Below are positions 7,241 to 15,617 of a DNA stretch of 32,612 nucleotides, piece after piece. The DNA comes from Nitrospirota bacterium. Lineage in GTDB: Bacteria; Nitrospirota; Leptospirillia; Leptospirillales; Leptospirillaceae. Within the stretch, counting starts at the first letter, position 1. Each line of letters opens with the position of its first letter. The notes below the pieces were generated by a model, which was not told where the DNA came from, ran no database searches, and saw only the letters and a list, made by a program, of their open reading frames with translations. The DNA lies in NCBI GenBank assembly GCA_021827365.1, contig JAKAWK010000013.1, positions 1 to 32,612 on the forward strand. The letters are read 5' to 3'. The position numbers and the translations under genes were made by a program.

Positions 7241-8011
7241 ATGATTCATACTCCGGATCGCTGGTTATCGAAGGCGGGGCTGGCCTCTCGCCGCGAGGTC
7301 CTTGAATGGATCTCTGCCGGCCGTCTCACTCTAAAAGCCCGGCCTGTCGTTTTCGATCGACCCGTTTCCTCCCCCGGCTCTCGGCCGGAATGCATGATTC
7401 TGCCCCCTTTCTTTCTCGACGGCCAACCTCTTGTTCCCCCTCCTCCGCTGCTTCTGGCCCTGAACAAGCCCAGAGGAATTCTGGTCACCCGGACTGATCC
7501 CCGGGGCCGTCCCGTAATCGGGGATCTTATCAGGGCGGGTCCATGGGGAGCTCCGGGTTACGGGTCTATCCGGCCGATCGGGCGTCTTGACCAGGCCTCG
7601 GCGGGATTGATTCTCCTGACAAACTTTCCTGAACTCTTCAGTGATTTTCTCGATCCCTCCTCACGCGTTCTCCGGATCTACAGGGTTCAGATCTCTCCGG
7701 TACTCCGGGGAGAGCATCAGACGCTATTTTTTTCCGGGAGGGCGGGGGAGGCTCCCGGATACGGGAAAATCGAGGTCTTTCCGGAACGGAGATCCCTCCG
7801 CTCGGAATGGATTCACGTCTGCCTTTCTGAGGGACGAAATAGAGAGATACGAAACTTCCTGGCCTGGTATGGATACCAGGTCCTTCATCTGATCCGGCTC
7901 TCTTTCGGGCCATATGCTCTGGGGGAAATTCCGCCTGGCACGATCTCGGATATCTCCGACCGGGCAGGTGAGGCCGGGGTCCGATGGGTGACTTGGAGAA
8001 GGGCCGAATGA
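7241..8011 (+). CDS. RsuA/RluB-family pseudouridine synthase
   Basis: A 256-residue protein with an N-terminal S4 RNA-binding domain (LSKAGLASRREVLEWISAGRL, residues about 8-29) and a pseudouridine synthase core. The family's catalytic motif appears as GRLDQASAGLILLTN, with the catalytic aspartate in GRLD; the usual T in GRLDxxTxGLLLLTN is altered to A/S. The C-terminal signature SEGRNREIRNFLAWYGYQVLHLIRLSFGP matches the EGRNRQVRRM..G..V..L.R...GP pattern. It should isomerise a uridine in ribosomal RNA. Which site cannot be told from sequence alone. The ATG at 7241 has only a weak, distant AAGGAT; a CRP-like palindrome lies 39 bp upstream. Confidence 0.92.
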   Translation: MIHTPDRWLSKAGLASRREVLEWISAGRLTLKARPVVFDRPVSSPGSRPECMILPPFFLDGQPLVPPPPLLLALNKPRGILVTRTDPRGRPVIGDLIRAGPWGAPGYGSIRPIGRLDQASAGLILLTNFPELFSDFLDPSSRVLRIYRVQISPVLRGEHQTLFFSGRAGEAPGYGKIEVFPERRSLRSEWIHVCLSEGRNREIRNFLAWYGYQVLHLIRLSFGPYALGEIPPGTISDISDRAGEAGVRWVTWRRAE

Positions 8012-8025
8012 AACGGGCCTGCGCC

Positions 8026-8053
8026 TTGACAGGCCTAAAAAGGAAGATATATT
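8026..8053 (+). promoter_or_regulatory. Strong sigma-70-type promoter of the Hsp20 gene
   Basis: TTGACA at 8026-8031, a 16-base spacer and TATATT at 8048-8053. The first hexamer is perfect and the second has one mismatch. It starts 14 bp after the pseudouridine synthase stop and gives a leader of about 80 nt. No CIRCE element was seen. A GCCGGG/CCCGGC hairpin (8104-8121) lies eight bases before the AAGGAG ribosome site and could affect translation. Confidence 0.75.
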
Positions 8054-8140
8054 TTGAATTGAAAGGAAACACAGACGATGAAACATCAAGGACAATCACT
8101 GTTGCCGGGTTTCCGCCCGGCCTCGAAAAAGGAGAAAGCC

Positions 8141-8593
8141 ATGGCCAGTCTACTGCGTTGGGATCCGGTCAAGGAGTTCGACGATCTTGCCCGCCGTTTT
8201 ACCCCTTTTATGCTCCGGAGTCCGGAGGCCCGTTTGGAGGAGAGAGAGGCAAGAAAAGCCGTCGAATGGGCTCCGAGTGTTGATATCTCGGAAGAAGAAG
8301 GAGCCTATGTCGTCAAGGCCGAATTGCCTGAAGTTCAAAAAGAAGCGGTCAAGGTTGTGATCGAAAACGGTATTCTGACCATCTCCGGAGAGAGAACGCG
8401 GAATACCGAAAAAACCGGTGTCAGGTATCATCGGGTTGAAAGAGAGTATGGGGCATTTTTGCGGTCATTCACCCTTCCCGAGGATGCCGACCCCAAAAAG
8501 ATCTCCGCCAACATGAAAGACGGGGTTCTGACAGTCCGGATCGAAAAGCTGGCGGAGGCGAAACCCCTTGCCGTCGAAATCAACGTCGAATGA
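8141..8593 (+). CDS. Hsp20 / alpha-crystallin small heat-shock protein
   Basis: A 150-residue protein: a short N-terminal arm (MASLLRWDPVKEFDDLARRF), the alpha-crystallin domain from about residue 42 (WAPSVDISEEEGAYVVKAELPEV) to about 142 (NGILTISGER, then FLRSFTLPEDAD, then MKDGVLTVRIEK), and a short tail with an I-x-V motif (EINVE) of the kind that links dimers. It should bind unfolding proteins without ATP. The start at 8141 is set by AAGGAG with a good spacing; an ATG at 8078 would add 21 residues but has no ribosome site. It is a single-gene unit between its own promoter and terminator. Confidence 0.96.
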   Translation: MASLLRWDPVKEFDDLARRFTPFMLRSPEARLEEREARKAVEWAPSVDISEEEGAYVVKAELPEVQKEAVKVVIENGILTISGERTRNTEKTGVRYHRVEREYGAFLRSFTLPEDADPKKISANMKDGVLTVRIEKLAEAKPLAVEINVE

Positions 8594-8683
8594 CGGGATG
8601 ACGGAGGGGACGAAAAGCTCGATCCGGGCTCGAGCTCGTAAATGATCCCTTTTTGAAGGGACCAGAAATCCTGTAAGGATGAG

Positions 8684-8710
8684 GGGGGACTTAATGTCCC
8701 CCTTTTTTTT
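8684..8710 (+). terminator. Rho-independent terminator after the Hsp20 gene
   Basis: GGGGGAC and GTCCCCC pair around the five-base loop TTAAT and are followed at once by eight T residues. It ends the Hsp20 unit 91 bp after the stop codon. Confidence 0.93.
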
Positions 8711-8737
8711 GGGTCTAAGATGTTTTTGTGCCATAAT
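8709..8737 (+). promoter_or_regulatory. Candidate promoter of the murI operon
   Basis: TTGGGT at 8709-8714, a 17-base spacer and CATAAT at 8732-8737, with TG one base before the -10 (extended -10). The -35 overlaps the T-run of the preceding terminator. It would give a leader of about 70 nt before the murI TTG start. Confidence 0.5.
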
Positions 8738-8811
8738 CTCCCCAATGTGAAGGCTCCGCCGTGTGAGGGGGATGTCCTATCGGCCGATGCCGGATATTTA
8801 AGGGAGGTTTT

Positions 8812-9687
8812 TTGTACAATTTTCCAAAGGATACCGAGACTTTTTCGCCCGGATTTGCCCTCTTCGACTCCGGGATGGGCGGGCTGTCCGTCCTTCGACA
8901 TTTTCTCGACCGATTCCCCCAGGATGATTTTATCTATTTAGGCGACATGGCCCGCTTTCCCTACGGGGCAAAGTCTCGGGAGACCATCCGGAGATTTGCC
9001 TTAGAGGATGCCGCCACCCTGATGACGTTCCGGCCGAAGACCCTTGTGGCCGCATGTTTTACCGTTTCCAGCCAGGCCCTTGATGACCTCGTCGAGTTCT
9101 GTTCTCCCGTGAGGGTTGTCGGCATGGTGGAGGCGGGGGCACGCGCGGCCCTGTCCAGAACGAGAACGGGACGGATCGGGGTTCTAGGGACGGAAGGAAC
9201 AATTCAGAGCGGCGCTTATCCGACCGTGCTGCGACGCCTTTCAGGGGGGAAGCCGGAGGTTCTCGGAGTTGCCTGTCCCCTTTTTGCTCCCATGGTGGAG
9301 GAAGGGTGGATCGACGGGGATATCCCGGAGCGTATTGCCAGGGAATACCTCTCCGTATTTCTGGAGAGCCGGACCTCCGGAGTCGATACCGTCATCCTGG
9401 GGTGCACCCATTATCCTCCCCTCCTTCCTCTCCTGACCCGCCTCTTTCCCGAGATGGCCTTCATCGATCCGGGGCTCGAGCTTGCACAATCGGAAGTCGA
9501 TGCCCTTACCATTACGGAGCGGAAGGGAAGGGGGCATGTCTCCTATCTGGTGACTGATGGTCGTGAGCGATTCCAGCGTGTCGGCCAACATCTTCTGGGA
9601 AGAAATATCGAGAATATCCATGAGGTAACCATCAATTCGGGTGATATTTCCATGATTTACAGTCAGGGAGGTCTGAGTGAGAAGTGA
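8812..9687 (+). CDS. murI: Glutamate racemase with altered first catalytic motif
   Basis: A 291-residue protein that should interconvert L- and D-glutamate for peptidoglycan precursor synthesis in the cytoplasm. Family motifs are present: [11 protein letters not shown] (residues 18-28), [10 protein letters not shown] (43-52), and the second catalytic cysteine in [12 protein letters not shown] (C198). The first cysteine motif, normally ACNTAS, reads ACFTVSS: C82 is kept but the following asparagine is phenylalanine (codon TTT at 9058-9060). The asparagine is nearly invariant in the family as I know it, so the change is notable. Start: TTG at 8812, preceded by AGGGAGG. The gene ends 11 bp inside rph, which points to coupled translation. 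Confidence 0.94.
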   Translation: MYNFPKDTETFSPGFALFDSGMGGLSVLRHFLDRFPQDDFIYLGDMARFPYGAKSRETIRRFALEDAATLMTFRPKTLVAACFTVSSQALDDLVEFCSPVRVVGMVEAGARAALSRTRTGRIGVLGTEGTIQSGAYPTVLRRLSGGKPEVLGVACPLFAPMVEEGWIDGDIPERIAREYLSVFLESRTSGVDTVILGCTHYPPLLPLLTRLFPEMAFIDPGLELAQSEVDALTITERKGRGHVSYLVTDGRERFQRVGQHLLGRNIENIHEVTINSGDISMIYSQGGLSEK

Positions 9688-10396
9688 CGGAAGAAATCAG
9701 GATCAGTTGAGGGCGCTTGTCATCGAGCCCGCACCAAACAGATATGCCGAAGGATCGGCCCTCGTCAAGATGGGATTCACCCATGTCCTCGCCACTGTCA
9801 GCATGGAGGAGAAGGTCCCGCCGTTTCTCAAGGATCAGGGCCGTGGCTGGGTGACGGCCGAGTACGGAATGCTGCCAAGATCCACTCACGAGCGATCCCC
9901 GAGGGAGGCGGCCCGCGGCAAGCAGAGCGGACGAACCCAGGAAATCCAGCGCCTGATCGGGCGGAGTCTTCGGTCGGTGGTGGACTTCGAGGGGATGGGA
10001 GTCCGGACGGCGACAGTGGACTGCGATGTAATCCAGGCCGATGGGGGAACGCGGTGTGCCTCGATTGGAGGAGCCTTTGTGGCCTTGGCTCTGGCCTTCA
10101 CCAATCTGAAAAAGGCGGGAGTCATCGGAGGAATCCCTCTCAAGGACTATCTCGCGGCTGTTTCCGTGGGCATCGTGGAAGGAGAGCCCTGTCTTGATCT
10201 ATGTTATACGGAAGATTCGACAGCCGATGTGGACATGAATGTGGTCATGACCGGACGGGGGGAGCTGGTCGAGGTGCAGGGGACAGCCGAACACCGCTCC
10301 TTTTCCAGGAAAGACATGGACCGCCTCCTGGATCTGGCCTGGAAGGGAATCTCAGAAATTGTCGACCTCCAGAGACGGCTCGTCTCTCTCGGATGA
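9677..10396 (+). CDS. rph: Ribonuclease PH
   Basis: A 239-residue protein, the usual length for RNase PH, which trims the 3' ends of tRNA precursors using phosphate. It opens [11 protein letters not shown], then has [27 protein letters not shown], the [20 protein letters not shown] phosphate/RNA-binding segment, [21 protein letters not shown], and the C-terminal [22 protein letters not shown]. All are hallmark segments. Start: GTG at 9677 with AGGGAGG five bases upstream, overlapping the murI stop by 11 bp. RNase PH and the XTP/dITP pyrophosphatase (here at 14011) are frequent operon partners in bacteria; in this window they are split by four genes. Confidence 0.97.
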   Translation: MRSDGRNQDQLRALVIEPAPNRYAEGSALVKMGFTHVLATVSMEEKVPPFLKDQGRGWVTAEYGMLPRSTHERSPREAARGKQSGRTQEIQRLIGRSLRSVVDFEGMGVRTATVDCDVIQADGGTRCASIGGAFVALALAFTNLKKAGVIGGIPLKDYLAAVSVGIVEGEPCLDLCYTEDSTADVDMNVVMTGRGELVEVQGTAEHRSFSRKDMDRLLDLAWKGISEIVDLQRRLVSLG

Positions 10397-10898
10397 GGCC
10401 CAGAGAAAGAGGATCCGGGACTTCGAGTCCCTCCTTGGCCGGACCGATGCCAGGATTAACTGTCAGGAGCTGAGAGAAATCCTTTCCGGTAAGAACGGGG
10501 AGGAGATGGCAGGTTCCGGGTGCGTTCTCCTTGACGTCCGGGAGGAGTGGGAATACCGGTTTGTCCGGTTTCCCGGGGCCATCCACATCCCCTTGTCCCG
10601 CCTGCCTACCAATCTCGACAGGATCCCCAAGGATCGACAGGTCATCGTTTACTGTCACACCGGAATACGGTCCCTCCTGGCCTGCTACCTGCTTATTCAG
10701 AACGGGTTCCCGATTGTCCGGAACCTGGAAGGAGGAATCGACGAGTTTGCCCGGATGCTGGGACCGGCCCTTCCCCGGTACAGGCTGGATGAAGGACGCC
10801 GTCCCCCCGCCGTTGTTCTGGCTGAAAATCTCCGGGGAGAAGGAAGGAAGCTCCACAACCCTTGGGGAGAGGGGGTTTCGGAGACGATCACTCTTTGA
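10359..10898 (+). CDS. Single-domain rhodanese-like protein
   Basis: A 179-residue protein whose middle (residues about 33-130) is a rhodanese domain: [26 protein letters not shown], then [22 protein letters not shown] with the active-site cysteine loop CHTGIR, then [12 protein letters not shown]. This CxxGxR loop type is common in single-domain sulfurtransferases that carry a persulfide on the cysteine. Residues about 130-179 are basic and unfamiliar. The best start is a TTG at 10359, inside the end of rph (38-bp overlap), without a clear ribosome site; no better in-frame start was seen downstream, so the N-terminus is uncertain. The sulfur donor and target are unknown. Confidence 0.88.
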   Translation: MSTSRDGSSLSDEAQRKRIRDFESLLGRTDARINCQELREILSGKNGEEMAGSGCVLLDVREEWEYRFVRFPGAIHIPLSRLPTNLDRIPKDRQVIVYCHTGIRSLLACYLLIQNGFPIVRNLEGGIDEFARMLGPALPRYRLDEGRRPPAVVLAENLRGEGRKLHNPWGEGVSETITL

Positions 10899-10912
10899 AC
10901 GGGGCCAAGGAC

Positions 10913-10941
10913 TTGTTCTCAGCCGCAAAGTCCGGTATGAT
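10913..10941 (+). promoter_or_regulatory. Candidate internal promoter before the small ORF and ABC-F gene
   Basis: TTGTTC at 10913-10918, a 17-base spacer and TATGAT at 10936-10941. Transcription would begin about 7 bases after the -10, within one or two bases of the ATG at 10950, which would make the small ORF's mRNA leaderless. The -10 is one mismatch from consensus, the -35 matches only in TTG. Confidence 0.4.
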
Positions 10942-10949
10942 TTGATCTG

Positions 10950-11123
10950 ATGTCTGAAAATTACCTCCGCATGTCCATGCCGCAACCGTTCTATTCCGCG
11001 AAAGGCCCGGCGGATACCCGAAGAGAACCAAAGAGGACCTCTGAAATGCCCCGTCCCAATCTCAGGAAGCCACTGAAGGGGAGGCCGGACAATCCTGTCC
11101 AGGCCGCTCCGGAAAAATCATGA
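10950..11123 (+). CDS. Small basic 57-residue ORF coupled to the ABC-F gene
   Basis: ATG at 10950 to TGA at 11121-11123, 57 residues, basic and proline-rich with no hydrophobic segment. Two more in-frame ATGs lie at codons 8 and 10. Its stop overlaps the ATG of the ABC-F gene in the classic ATGA arrangement, and the ABC-F gene has no good ribosome site of its own, so translation of this ORF may feed ribosomes to it. It fills most of an otherwise 221-bp gap in a compact operon. No Shine-Dalgarno sequence precedes it; a promoter-like sequence ending at 10941 would make it leaderless. It could be a real small protein, a leader peptide or a chance frame. I recognise no family. Confidence 0.45.
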   Translation: MSENYLRMSMPQPFYSAKGPADTRREPKRTSEMPRPNLRKPLKGRPDNPVQAAPEKS

Positions 11124-13015
11124 TCACCCTCTCGGGAATTTCCAAGCACTATCCCACAAAAACGCTATTTTCCGATCTTTCTCTCCGGATTTCACTCCGG
11201 GAACGGATGGCCCTTGTCGGTCCGAACGGCGCAGGAAAGTCTTCCCTGATGAGAATTCTGGCCGGGGTGCTGGAACCCGACGATGGAGTCGTCAGCATGC
11301 CTCCCGGATACCGGGTCGGATATCTTCCCCAGGAAGTCGTCATCGAAGGAGAGATGACCTCCGTCGGGTGCGTCATGAGCGGCGATGCCGAGCTCATGCG
11401 TCTTGAGGAGGAAATGCGGCTGCTCGAGAAGAAACTTGAAGCCGGGGAGACGCGAGTTCTGGATCGCTACGGAGAGGTCCAGGCGCGATTTGCCCTTCTC
11501 GGGGGATTCGAGCAGGAAACGACGGCGAGAAAGGTCCTGGCCGGACTGGGCTTCGATCAGTCCCGGATGAATGCCCGTGTATCCGACCTCTCCGGGGGAT
11601 GGAGGATGCGTGTGGCCCTGGCCAGGACCCTTGTCACGAATCCGGATCTCCTTCTTCTTGACGAACCGACCAATCATCTCGACATTCCGTCGATCGAATG
11701 GCTGGAAGCATTTCTCCTGGATTTTCCCGGAGCAGTTCTCCTGATCTCCCATGACCGCTCCTTCATGAATGGTGTGGTGGGGGGAGTGATTGAGCTGTCG
11801 GGCGGAAAGGCAACCGTTTTCACAGGCAATTATGATGCCTACCTGGCGGAGAAGGAACGGCGGGCTTTGGCTCTCGACGCGGCCATCGCGCGTCAGGAGG
11901 AGGAAATCGCCAAGACCCAGGAATTTATTGACCGATTTCGCTCCAAGGCGACCAAGGCCACCCAGGTTCAAAGCCGGATCAAGGCCCTCGAGAAGATCGA
12001 ACGTCTGGAAAAGGATGCGGCAGAGAAGACTGTCCGCTTTACCTTCCCGGCGCCCGTGCGTTCGGGAGAAATTGTCGCAACCTTTTCGGAAATCGAAAAA
12101 TCCTATGACGGCCGGGTTATCGTTCATCCCTTCGACTGGGTTCTCCGGAGGGGCATGAAGGTCGCCCTGATCGGCCCGAATGGGGCCGGAAAGTCGACAC
12201 TTCTCAAGATCATGGCAGGGACGGTGGTTCCCGATGCGGGGACCTACCGGACCGGGACCGGTGTCACCACAGCCTATTATTCCCAGCACCAGCTTGAGAT
12301 TCTCGATCCCTCCCACACCGTCCTGGCCAGTATGGAATCTGTGGCCCCCGATTCCGAAAGCCAGACCAGGATCCGGGGGCTCCTCGGAGCCTTCCTCTTT
12401 CGGCATGAGGAGGTCTTCAAGAAGGTGGGGGTCCTGTCGGGGGGAGAAAAGAGCCGGTTGGCCCTGGCCAGACTTCTCCTCGCCCCGGCCAATCTTCTTC
12501 TGCTAGACGAGCCGACCAACCATCTTGACCTTCCCTCACGGGAGGCGCTTGTCACCGCCCTGGAGGCGTACAGGGGAACATTGGTGTTCATCACCCACGA
12601 CCGTTATGTCATTGAAAAGATTGCCACCGATATCATTGAAGTCCTCCCCGGTTCCATCCGGCTTTTCATGAACCACCGGTTCGAAACCTATCGAGCCAAA
12701 AGGGACGGCATCCTGAATGCCTCCGTTCCGGTCTCTCAAGGTTCTGGCAAAACCTCTCCCTCGCCCTCCGGAAATCCGGTTGTCGAAGGAGAGGATCCGG
12801 GCGTAATCGAGAGGCGCCTTTCCTGGGTCGAAAAGGAAGTTCTGGAGCTTGAAGAAGAGGTGAAACGGCTGACGGAGGTCTCGTCAGGCTCAGGGGCGGA
12901 TGCGCGACGGGCCTCATCGAAGCTCTCCGTCGCCAGAAGAAAACTGTCGGACAGAACCGCCGAGTGGGAACGTCTCGGCAGTTTGCTTGAACGGTCCGTC
13001 CAGCGGCCTTCCTGA
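11120..13015 (+). CDS. ABC-F family ATPase (ribosome-associated type)
   Basis: A 631-residue protein with two ATP-binding cassettes and no membrane segments. Cassette 1: Walker A GPNGAGKSS (about residue 35), signature LSGGWRMRVALAR, Walker B LLLLDEPTNHLD. Cassette 2: Walker A GPNGAGKST, signature LSGGEKSRLALAR, Walker B LLLLDEPTNHLD. The linker between them (about residues 235-310) is rich in charged residues, with FIDRFRSKATKATQVQSRIKALEK, the P-site-tRNA-interaction type linker of ABC-F proteins. A C-terminal coiled coil (about 560-630) follows a flexible S/P-rich stretch, as in Uup/YheS-like members. These proteins act on ribosomes rather than in transport. The ATG at 11120 overlaps the preceding small ORF by four bases. 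Confidence 0.95.
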   Translation: MITLSGISKHYPTKTLFSDLSLRISLRERMALVGPNGAGKSSLMRILAGVLEPDDGVVSMPPGYRVGYLPQEVVIEGEMTSVGCVMSGDAELMRLEEEMRLLEKKLEAGETRVLDRYGEVQARFALLGGFEQETTARKVLAGLGFDQSRMNARVSDLSGGWRMRVALARTLVTNPDLLLLDEPTNHLDIPSIEWLEAFLLDFPGAVLLISHDRSFMNGVVGGVIELSGGKATVFTGNYDAYLAEKERRALALDAAIARQEEEIAKTQEFIDRFRSKATKATQVQSRIKALEKIERLEKDAAEKTVRFTFPAPVRSGEIVATFSEIEKSYDGRVIVHPFDWVLRRGMKVALIGPNGAGKSTLLKIMAGTVVPDAGTYRTGTGVTTAYYSQHQLEILDPSHTVLASMESVAPDSESQTRIRGLLGAFLFRHEEVFKKVGVLSGGEKSRLALARLLLAPANLLLLDEPTNHLDLPSREALVTALEAYRGTLVFITHDRYVIEKIATDIIEVLPGSIRLFMNHRFETYRAKRDGILNASVPVSQGSGKTSPSPSGNPVVEGEDPGVIERRLSWVEKEVLELEEEVKRLTEVSSGSGADARRASSKLSVARRKLSDRTAEWERLGSLLERSVQRPS

Positions 13016-13061
13016 CCCTTTTCGTTTAGGGGATCGGGAATGGCAGGGAGAATATGAAGAA

Positions 13062-14018
13062 ATGAGTTCTGCCAAAACCGACTCCATCTTGCAAGAATCA
13101 TTATACCCTGTGACTATTTTTTACCACCGGAATTGCTCCGACGGATTCGGGGCGGCCTGGGCCGCCTGGAAACGTTTTTCCGGAAAGGTTCCCCTTTCCT
13201 TCATTCCCTACAATTACGGGGATGCGATGCCGGAGATTCCGTCGGGCCACGATGTTTTCGTCCTTGACCTCTCCTTCGATCCCGATTATATGGCCCGCCT
13301 CAGGGAGAAGGCCCATCATCTCGTTCTTCTTGACCACCACAAAAGTGCCATGGAAAAAATCCAGCCGCTCTATCCCGGGGATCCCGACATCTTTTTCGAC
13401 ATGAACCGGTCGGGGGCCATGATCGCTTGGGAGAGATTCTTTCCGGGGGAACCTGTTCCCAACCTGATCCGTTATGTCGAGGACCGGGACCTATGGCGCT
13501 GGAGTCTCCCACTCTCCCTTGAGGTGACGACGGCCATGGCCTCCTATGCCTTTGACTTCGAGGTATGGGACACGCTTTGCCGGACACTCGGATACGGCCC
13601 TCTCTCCGCAGACAATCCACTCGTGGCCGAAGGAAGGACCATTCTTCGTTACCAGTCGATGCTTATCAAGACAGCCATTCGGGAAACGGGAGTGTGGGGA
13701 CGATTTTCCTCCGGAGAGAGAGCCTTTTTTGTCAACTCTCCCCTCCTGACCTCTGAGATCGGGGGTGCCATGAAATCGGAGATTCCCTTTGTCGTGATCT
13801 GGTCACTCAGGAAGGATGGCCGTTTTTCTTACAGCCTCCGGGCGACCGAAGGGGGGCCCGATCTTTCAAAAATCGCTTCCCGGTACGGCGGGGGTGGCCA
13901 TGCCAAGGCGGCGGGGTTTCTCTCTGAATTTCCTGTCCATGAGGTCGAGGGAGCTGATGGGCGCCTCTACCCGGTCTTGTGCGATAATGCCTCCGCCAGG
14001 GAGAACTGGGATGGGTAA
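13062..14018 (+). CDS. DHH-family phosphoesterase (NrnB-like)
   Basis: A 318-residue protein from an ATG at 13062; the frame continues upstream into the ABC-F gene, but only this ATG follows a purine-rich AGGGAG and gives a family-like N-terminus. Motifs run in the order expected: FYHRNCSDGFGAAWAAW (metal-binding aspartate), VFVLDLSFD, LLDHHKSA (the DHH), YVEDRDLWRW, and the DHHA1 glycine motif RYGGGGHAKAAGF near the C-terminus. Proteins of this group hydrolyse short oligoribonucleotides or cyclic-nucleotide products such as pGpG; which applies here is open. A link to the c-di-GMP-responsive cellulose synthase in the same window is speculation. The stop overlaps the next start by 8 bp. Confidence 0.9.
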   Translation: MSSAKTDSILQESLYPVTIFYHRNCSDGFGAAWAAWKRFSGKVPLSFIPYNYGDAMPEIPSGHDVFVLDLSFDPDYMARLREKAHHLVLLDHHKSAMEKIQPLYPGDPDIFFDMNRSGAMIAWERFFPGEPVPNLIRYVEDRDLWRWSLPLSLEVTTAMASYAFDFEVWDTLCRTLGYGPLSADNPLVAEGRTILRYQSMLIKTAIRETGVWGRFSSGERAFFVNSPLLTSEIGGAMKSEIPFVVIWSLRKDGRFSYSLRATEGGPDLSKIASRYGGGGHAKAAGFLSEFPVHEVEGADGRLYPVLCDNASARENWDG

Positions 14019-14634
14019 AAAAGCCTGTCTCGTTCTCTATCTCGGGACAGGGAATTCCCACAAGGTGCTGGAATTCATGAAGATGGCCCCTCCAAATGTT
14101 TCGGTTCTTCAGGCATTTTCCTCAGAATATCCCTCGCCTAATGTTCTTGAGTCGGGGAAGACTTTTTTTGTCAATGCCTATCTCAAAGCCGAAACCTTTG
14201 CCGGGGCCTTGAGGGAGAAGGTGGAAGGGGTGATCATCTCCGACGATTCGGGACTGGTCGTCCCTGCCCTTTCAGGAGCCCCGGGGATTCTCTCCGCCCG
14301 ATATGCCGGTGAGGGAGCTTCTGATGCCCAGAACAGGGAGCTTCTCCTTAAAAACATGAAAGGCCGGACGGGATCCGACCGACGGGCAAGTTTCGTATGT
14401 GTCCTGGTGGCCATGGATATCAAGACCGGAGATCTCATGGCTTCCTCCGTGGGGTCCGTTTCCGGCCGGATTGCAAACGGCCTCATGGGAGAGGGGGGAT
14501 TCGGCTATGATCCCCTGTTCGTTCCCGACGGGTACCGGGCGAGTTTCGGGATCATGGCTCCCGAAGAAAAAAACAGGATCTCTCATCGCTTCCTGGCATT
14601 CCGGAAGCTGTGTTCAATGTTGGTGGCTCCGTGA
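14011..14634 (+). CDS. rdgB: XTP/dITP pyrophosphatase (Ham1/RdgB family)
   Basis: A 207-residue protein, typical size. The first motif TGNSHKVLEF sits near the N-terminus, then SDDSGLVVPALSGAPGILSARYAG with the catalytic aspartates, RRASFVCVL, GEGGFGYDPLFVPDG, and the closing NRISHRFLAFRKL. It should hydrolyse deaminated purine nucleotides to monophosphates so that they do not enter DNA or RNA. The start ATG at 14011 overlaps the DHH gene by eight bases; longer readings of the frame run inside that gene. The stop overlaps the nagZ GTG start. Confidence 0.95.
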   Translation: MGKKACLVLYLGTGNSHKVLEFMKMAPPNVSVLQAFSSEYPSPNVLESGKTFFVNAYLKAETFAGALREKVEGVIISDDSGLVVPALSGAPGILSARYAGEGASDAQNRELLLKNMKGRTGSDRRASFVCVLVAMDIKTGDLMASSVGSVSGRIANGLMGEGGFGYDPLFVPDGYRASFGIMAPEEKNRISHRFLAFRKLCSMLVAP

Positions 14635-15617
14635 GCCGCCTCCGTCCTGGAGCTCTTCTCTGGGTCAGTCTTCCAGGTCCGGTCCTGACAAGGGAGGACC
14701 GGGACTTTCTCCAGAGGATTGATCCCGCAGGTGTGGTGATCTTTCGGGAAAATATCGTCACCCCGTCCCAGGTTCGGGATCTCAATTTGTCGATCAGGGC
14801 GGCCTGCCCCTCCGGGCAGGTTATGATTGCTGTCGACCAGGAAGGAGGGCGGGTGGCCCGTCTTCGGGAGGGAGTCCCCCAGTTGCCCCCCATGCGGAGA
14901 CTGGGAGAGATGGAAGATCCGGAACGGATCAGGACCGCGGGCCGGGACCTCGGCCGGGCTCTCCGGGAGATGGGATTCGATATCGATTTTGCTCCTGTCC
15001 TTGATGTGGATTCCAATGACGCCAATCCGATCATCGGTGACCGTTCGTTTTCCTCCGATCCTCTCAAGGTGGGTCCCATGGCCATGGCCTTTGCCCAGGG
15101 TCTCCAGGAGGAAGGAATCATTCCCTGCGGAAAGCATTTCCCCGGCCACGGAGCCACGGATCTCGATTCCCATCTCGATCTTCCCTTCGTTCATGCGGAG
15201 AGGGAAACTTTGGAAAATAGGGAACTTTCGCCTTTCCGGTATGCCATCAGCGCGGGGATCCCCCTCCTGATGACAGCGCACGTCGTCTATCCGGCCTGGG
15301 ATGAAAGATATCCCGCGACGCTTTCGCGGAGGATCATTACCGGTCTTCTCAGGGAACGTCTCGGATTTTCCGGACTGGTTCTCTCCGATGACCTGCTCAT
15401 GAAGGCCGTAGCGAAAGAGGGAGTGGTGAATGCGGCCCTTTCGGCACTCGAGGCGGGATGTGATGGCCTGCTCGTGCTCCGGAACGGGAAGGCGGCCATG
15501 GATGTGTTCGAGGCTGTGTCCGAAGGGCTGGCCGCGGGGTCAGAACCTGTTCTCCGGGCCCTCGAAAGGGCCGGAAAATGGTTCTCTGACGCTTCCCCAG
15601 GGGGCCCAGACCGATGA
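14631..15617 (+). CDS. nagZ: Beta-N-acetylhexosaminidase, glycoside hydrolase family 3
   Basis: A 328-residue single-domain family-3 glycosidase of NagZ type, which removes GlcNAc from anhydro-muropeptides during cell-wall recycling in the cytoplasm. Visible motifs: GVVIFRENI, MIAVDQEGGRVARLR, DFAPVLDVD, DRSFSSDP, the loop KHFPGHGATDLDSHLDLP carrying the unusual aspartate/histidine acid-base pair, TAHVVYPA, and the nucleophile aspartate in GLVLSDDLLMKA. The start GTG at 14631 gives a GTGA overlap with the rdgB stop; an upstream in-frame GTG at 14610 would add seven residues. Together with murI at the head of the operon and a transglycosylase nearby, it suggests active peptidoglycan turnover. 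Confidence 0.94.
   Translation: MSRLRPGALLWVSLPGPVLTREDRDFLQRIDPAGVVIFRENIVTPSQVRDLNLSIRAACPSGQVMIAVDQEGGRVARLREGVPQLPPMRRLGEMEDPERIRTAGRDLGRALREMGFDIDFAPVLDVDSNDANPIIGDRSFSSDPLKVGPMAMAFAQGLQEEGIIPCGKHFPGHGATDLDSHLDLPFVHAERETLENRELSPFRYAISAGIPLLMTAHVVYPAWDERYPATLSRRIITGLLRERLGFSGLVLSDDLLMKAVAKEGVVNAALSALEAGCDGLLVLRNGKAAMDVFEAVSEGLAAGSEPVLRALERAGKWFSDASPGGPDR

Noticed and set aside
11192-12406. 404-codon open frame on the minus strand within the ABC-F gene
   Set aside because: The ABC-F frame has all cassette motifs; the opposite frame has no recognisable domain.
14583-15281. 232-codon minus-strand frame opposite nagZ
   Set aside because: NagZ motifs lie on the plus strand in a continuous operon; the minus frame has no features.
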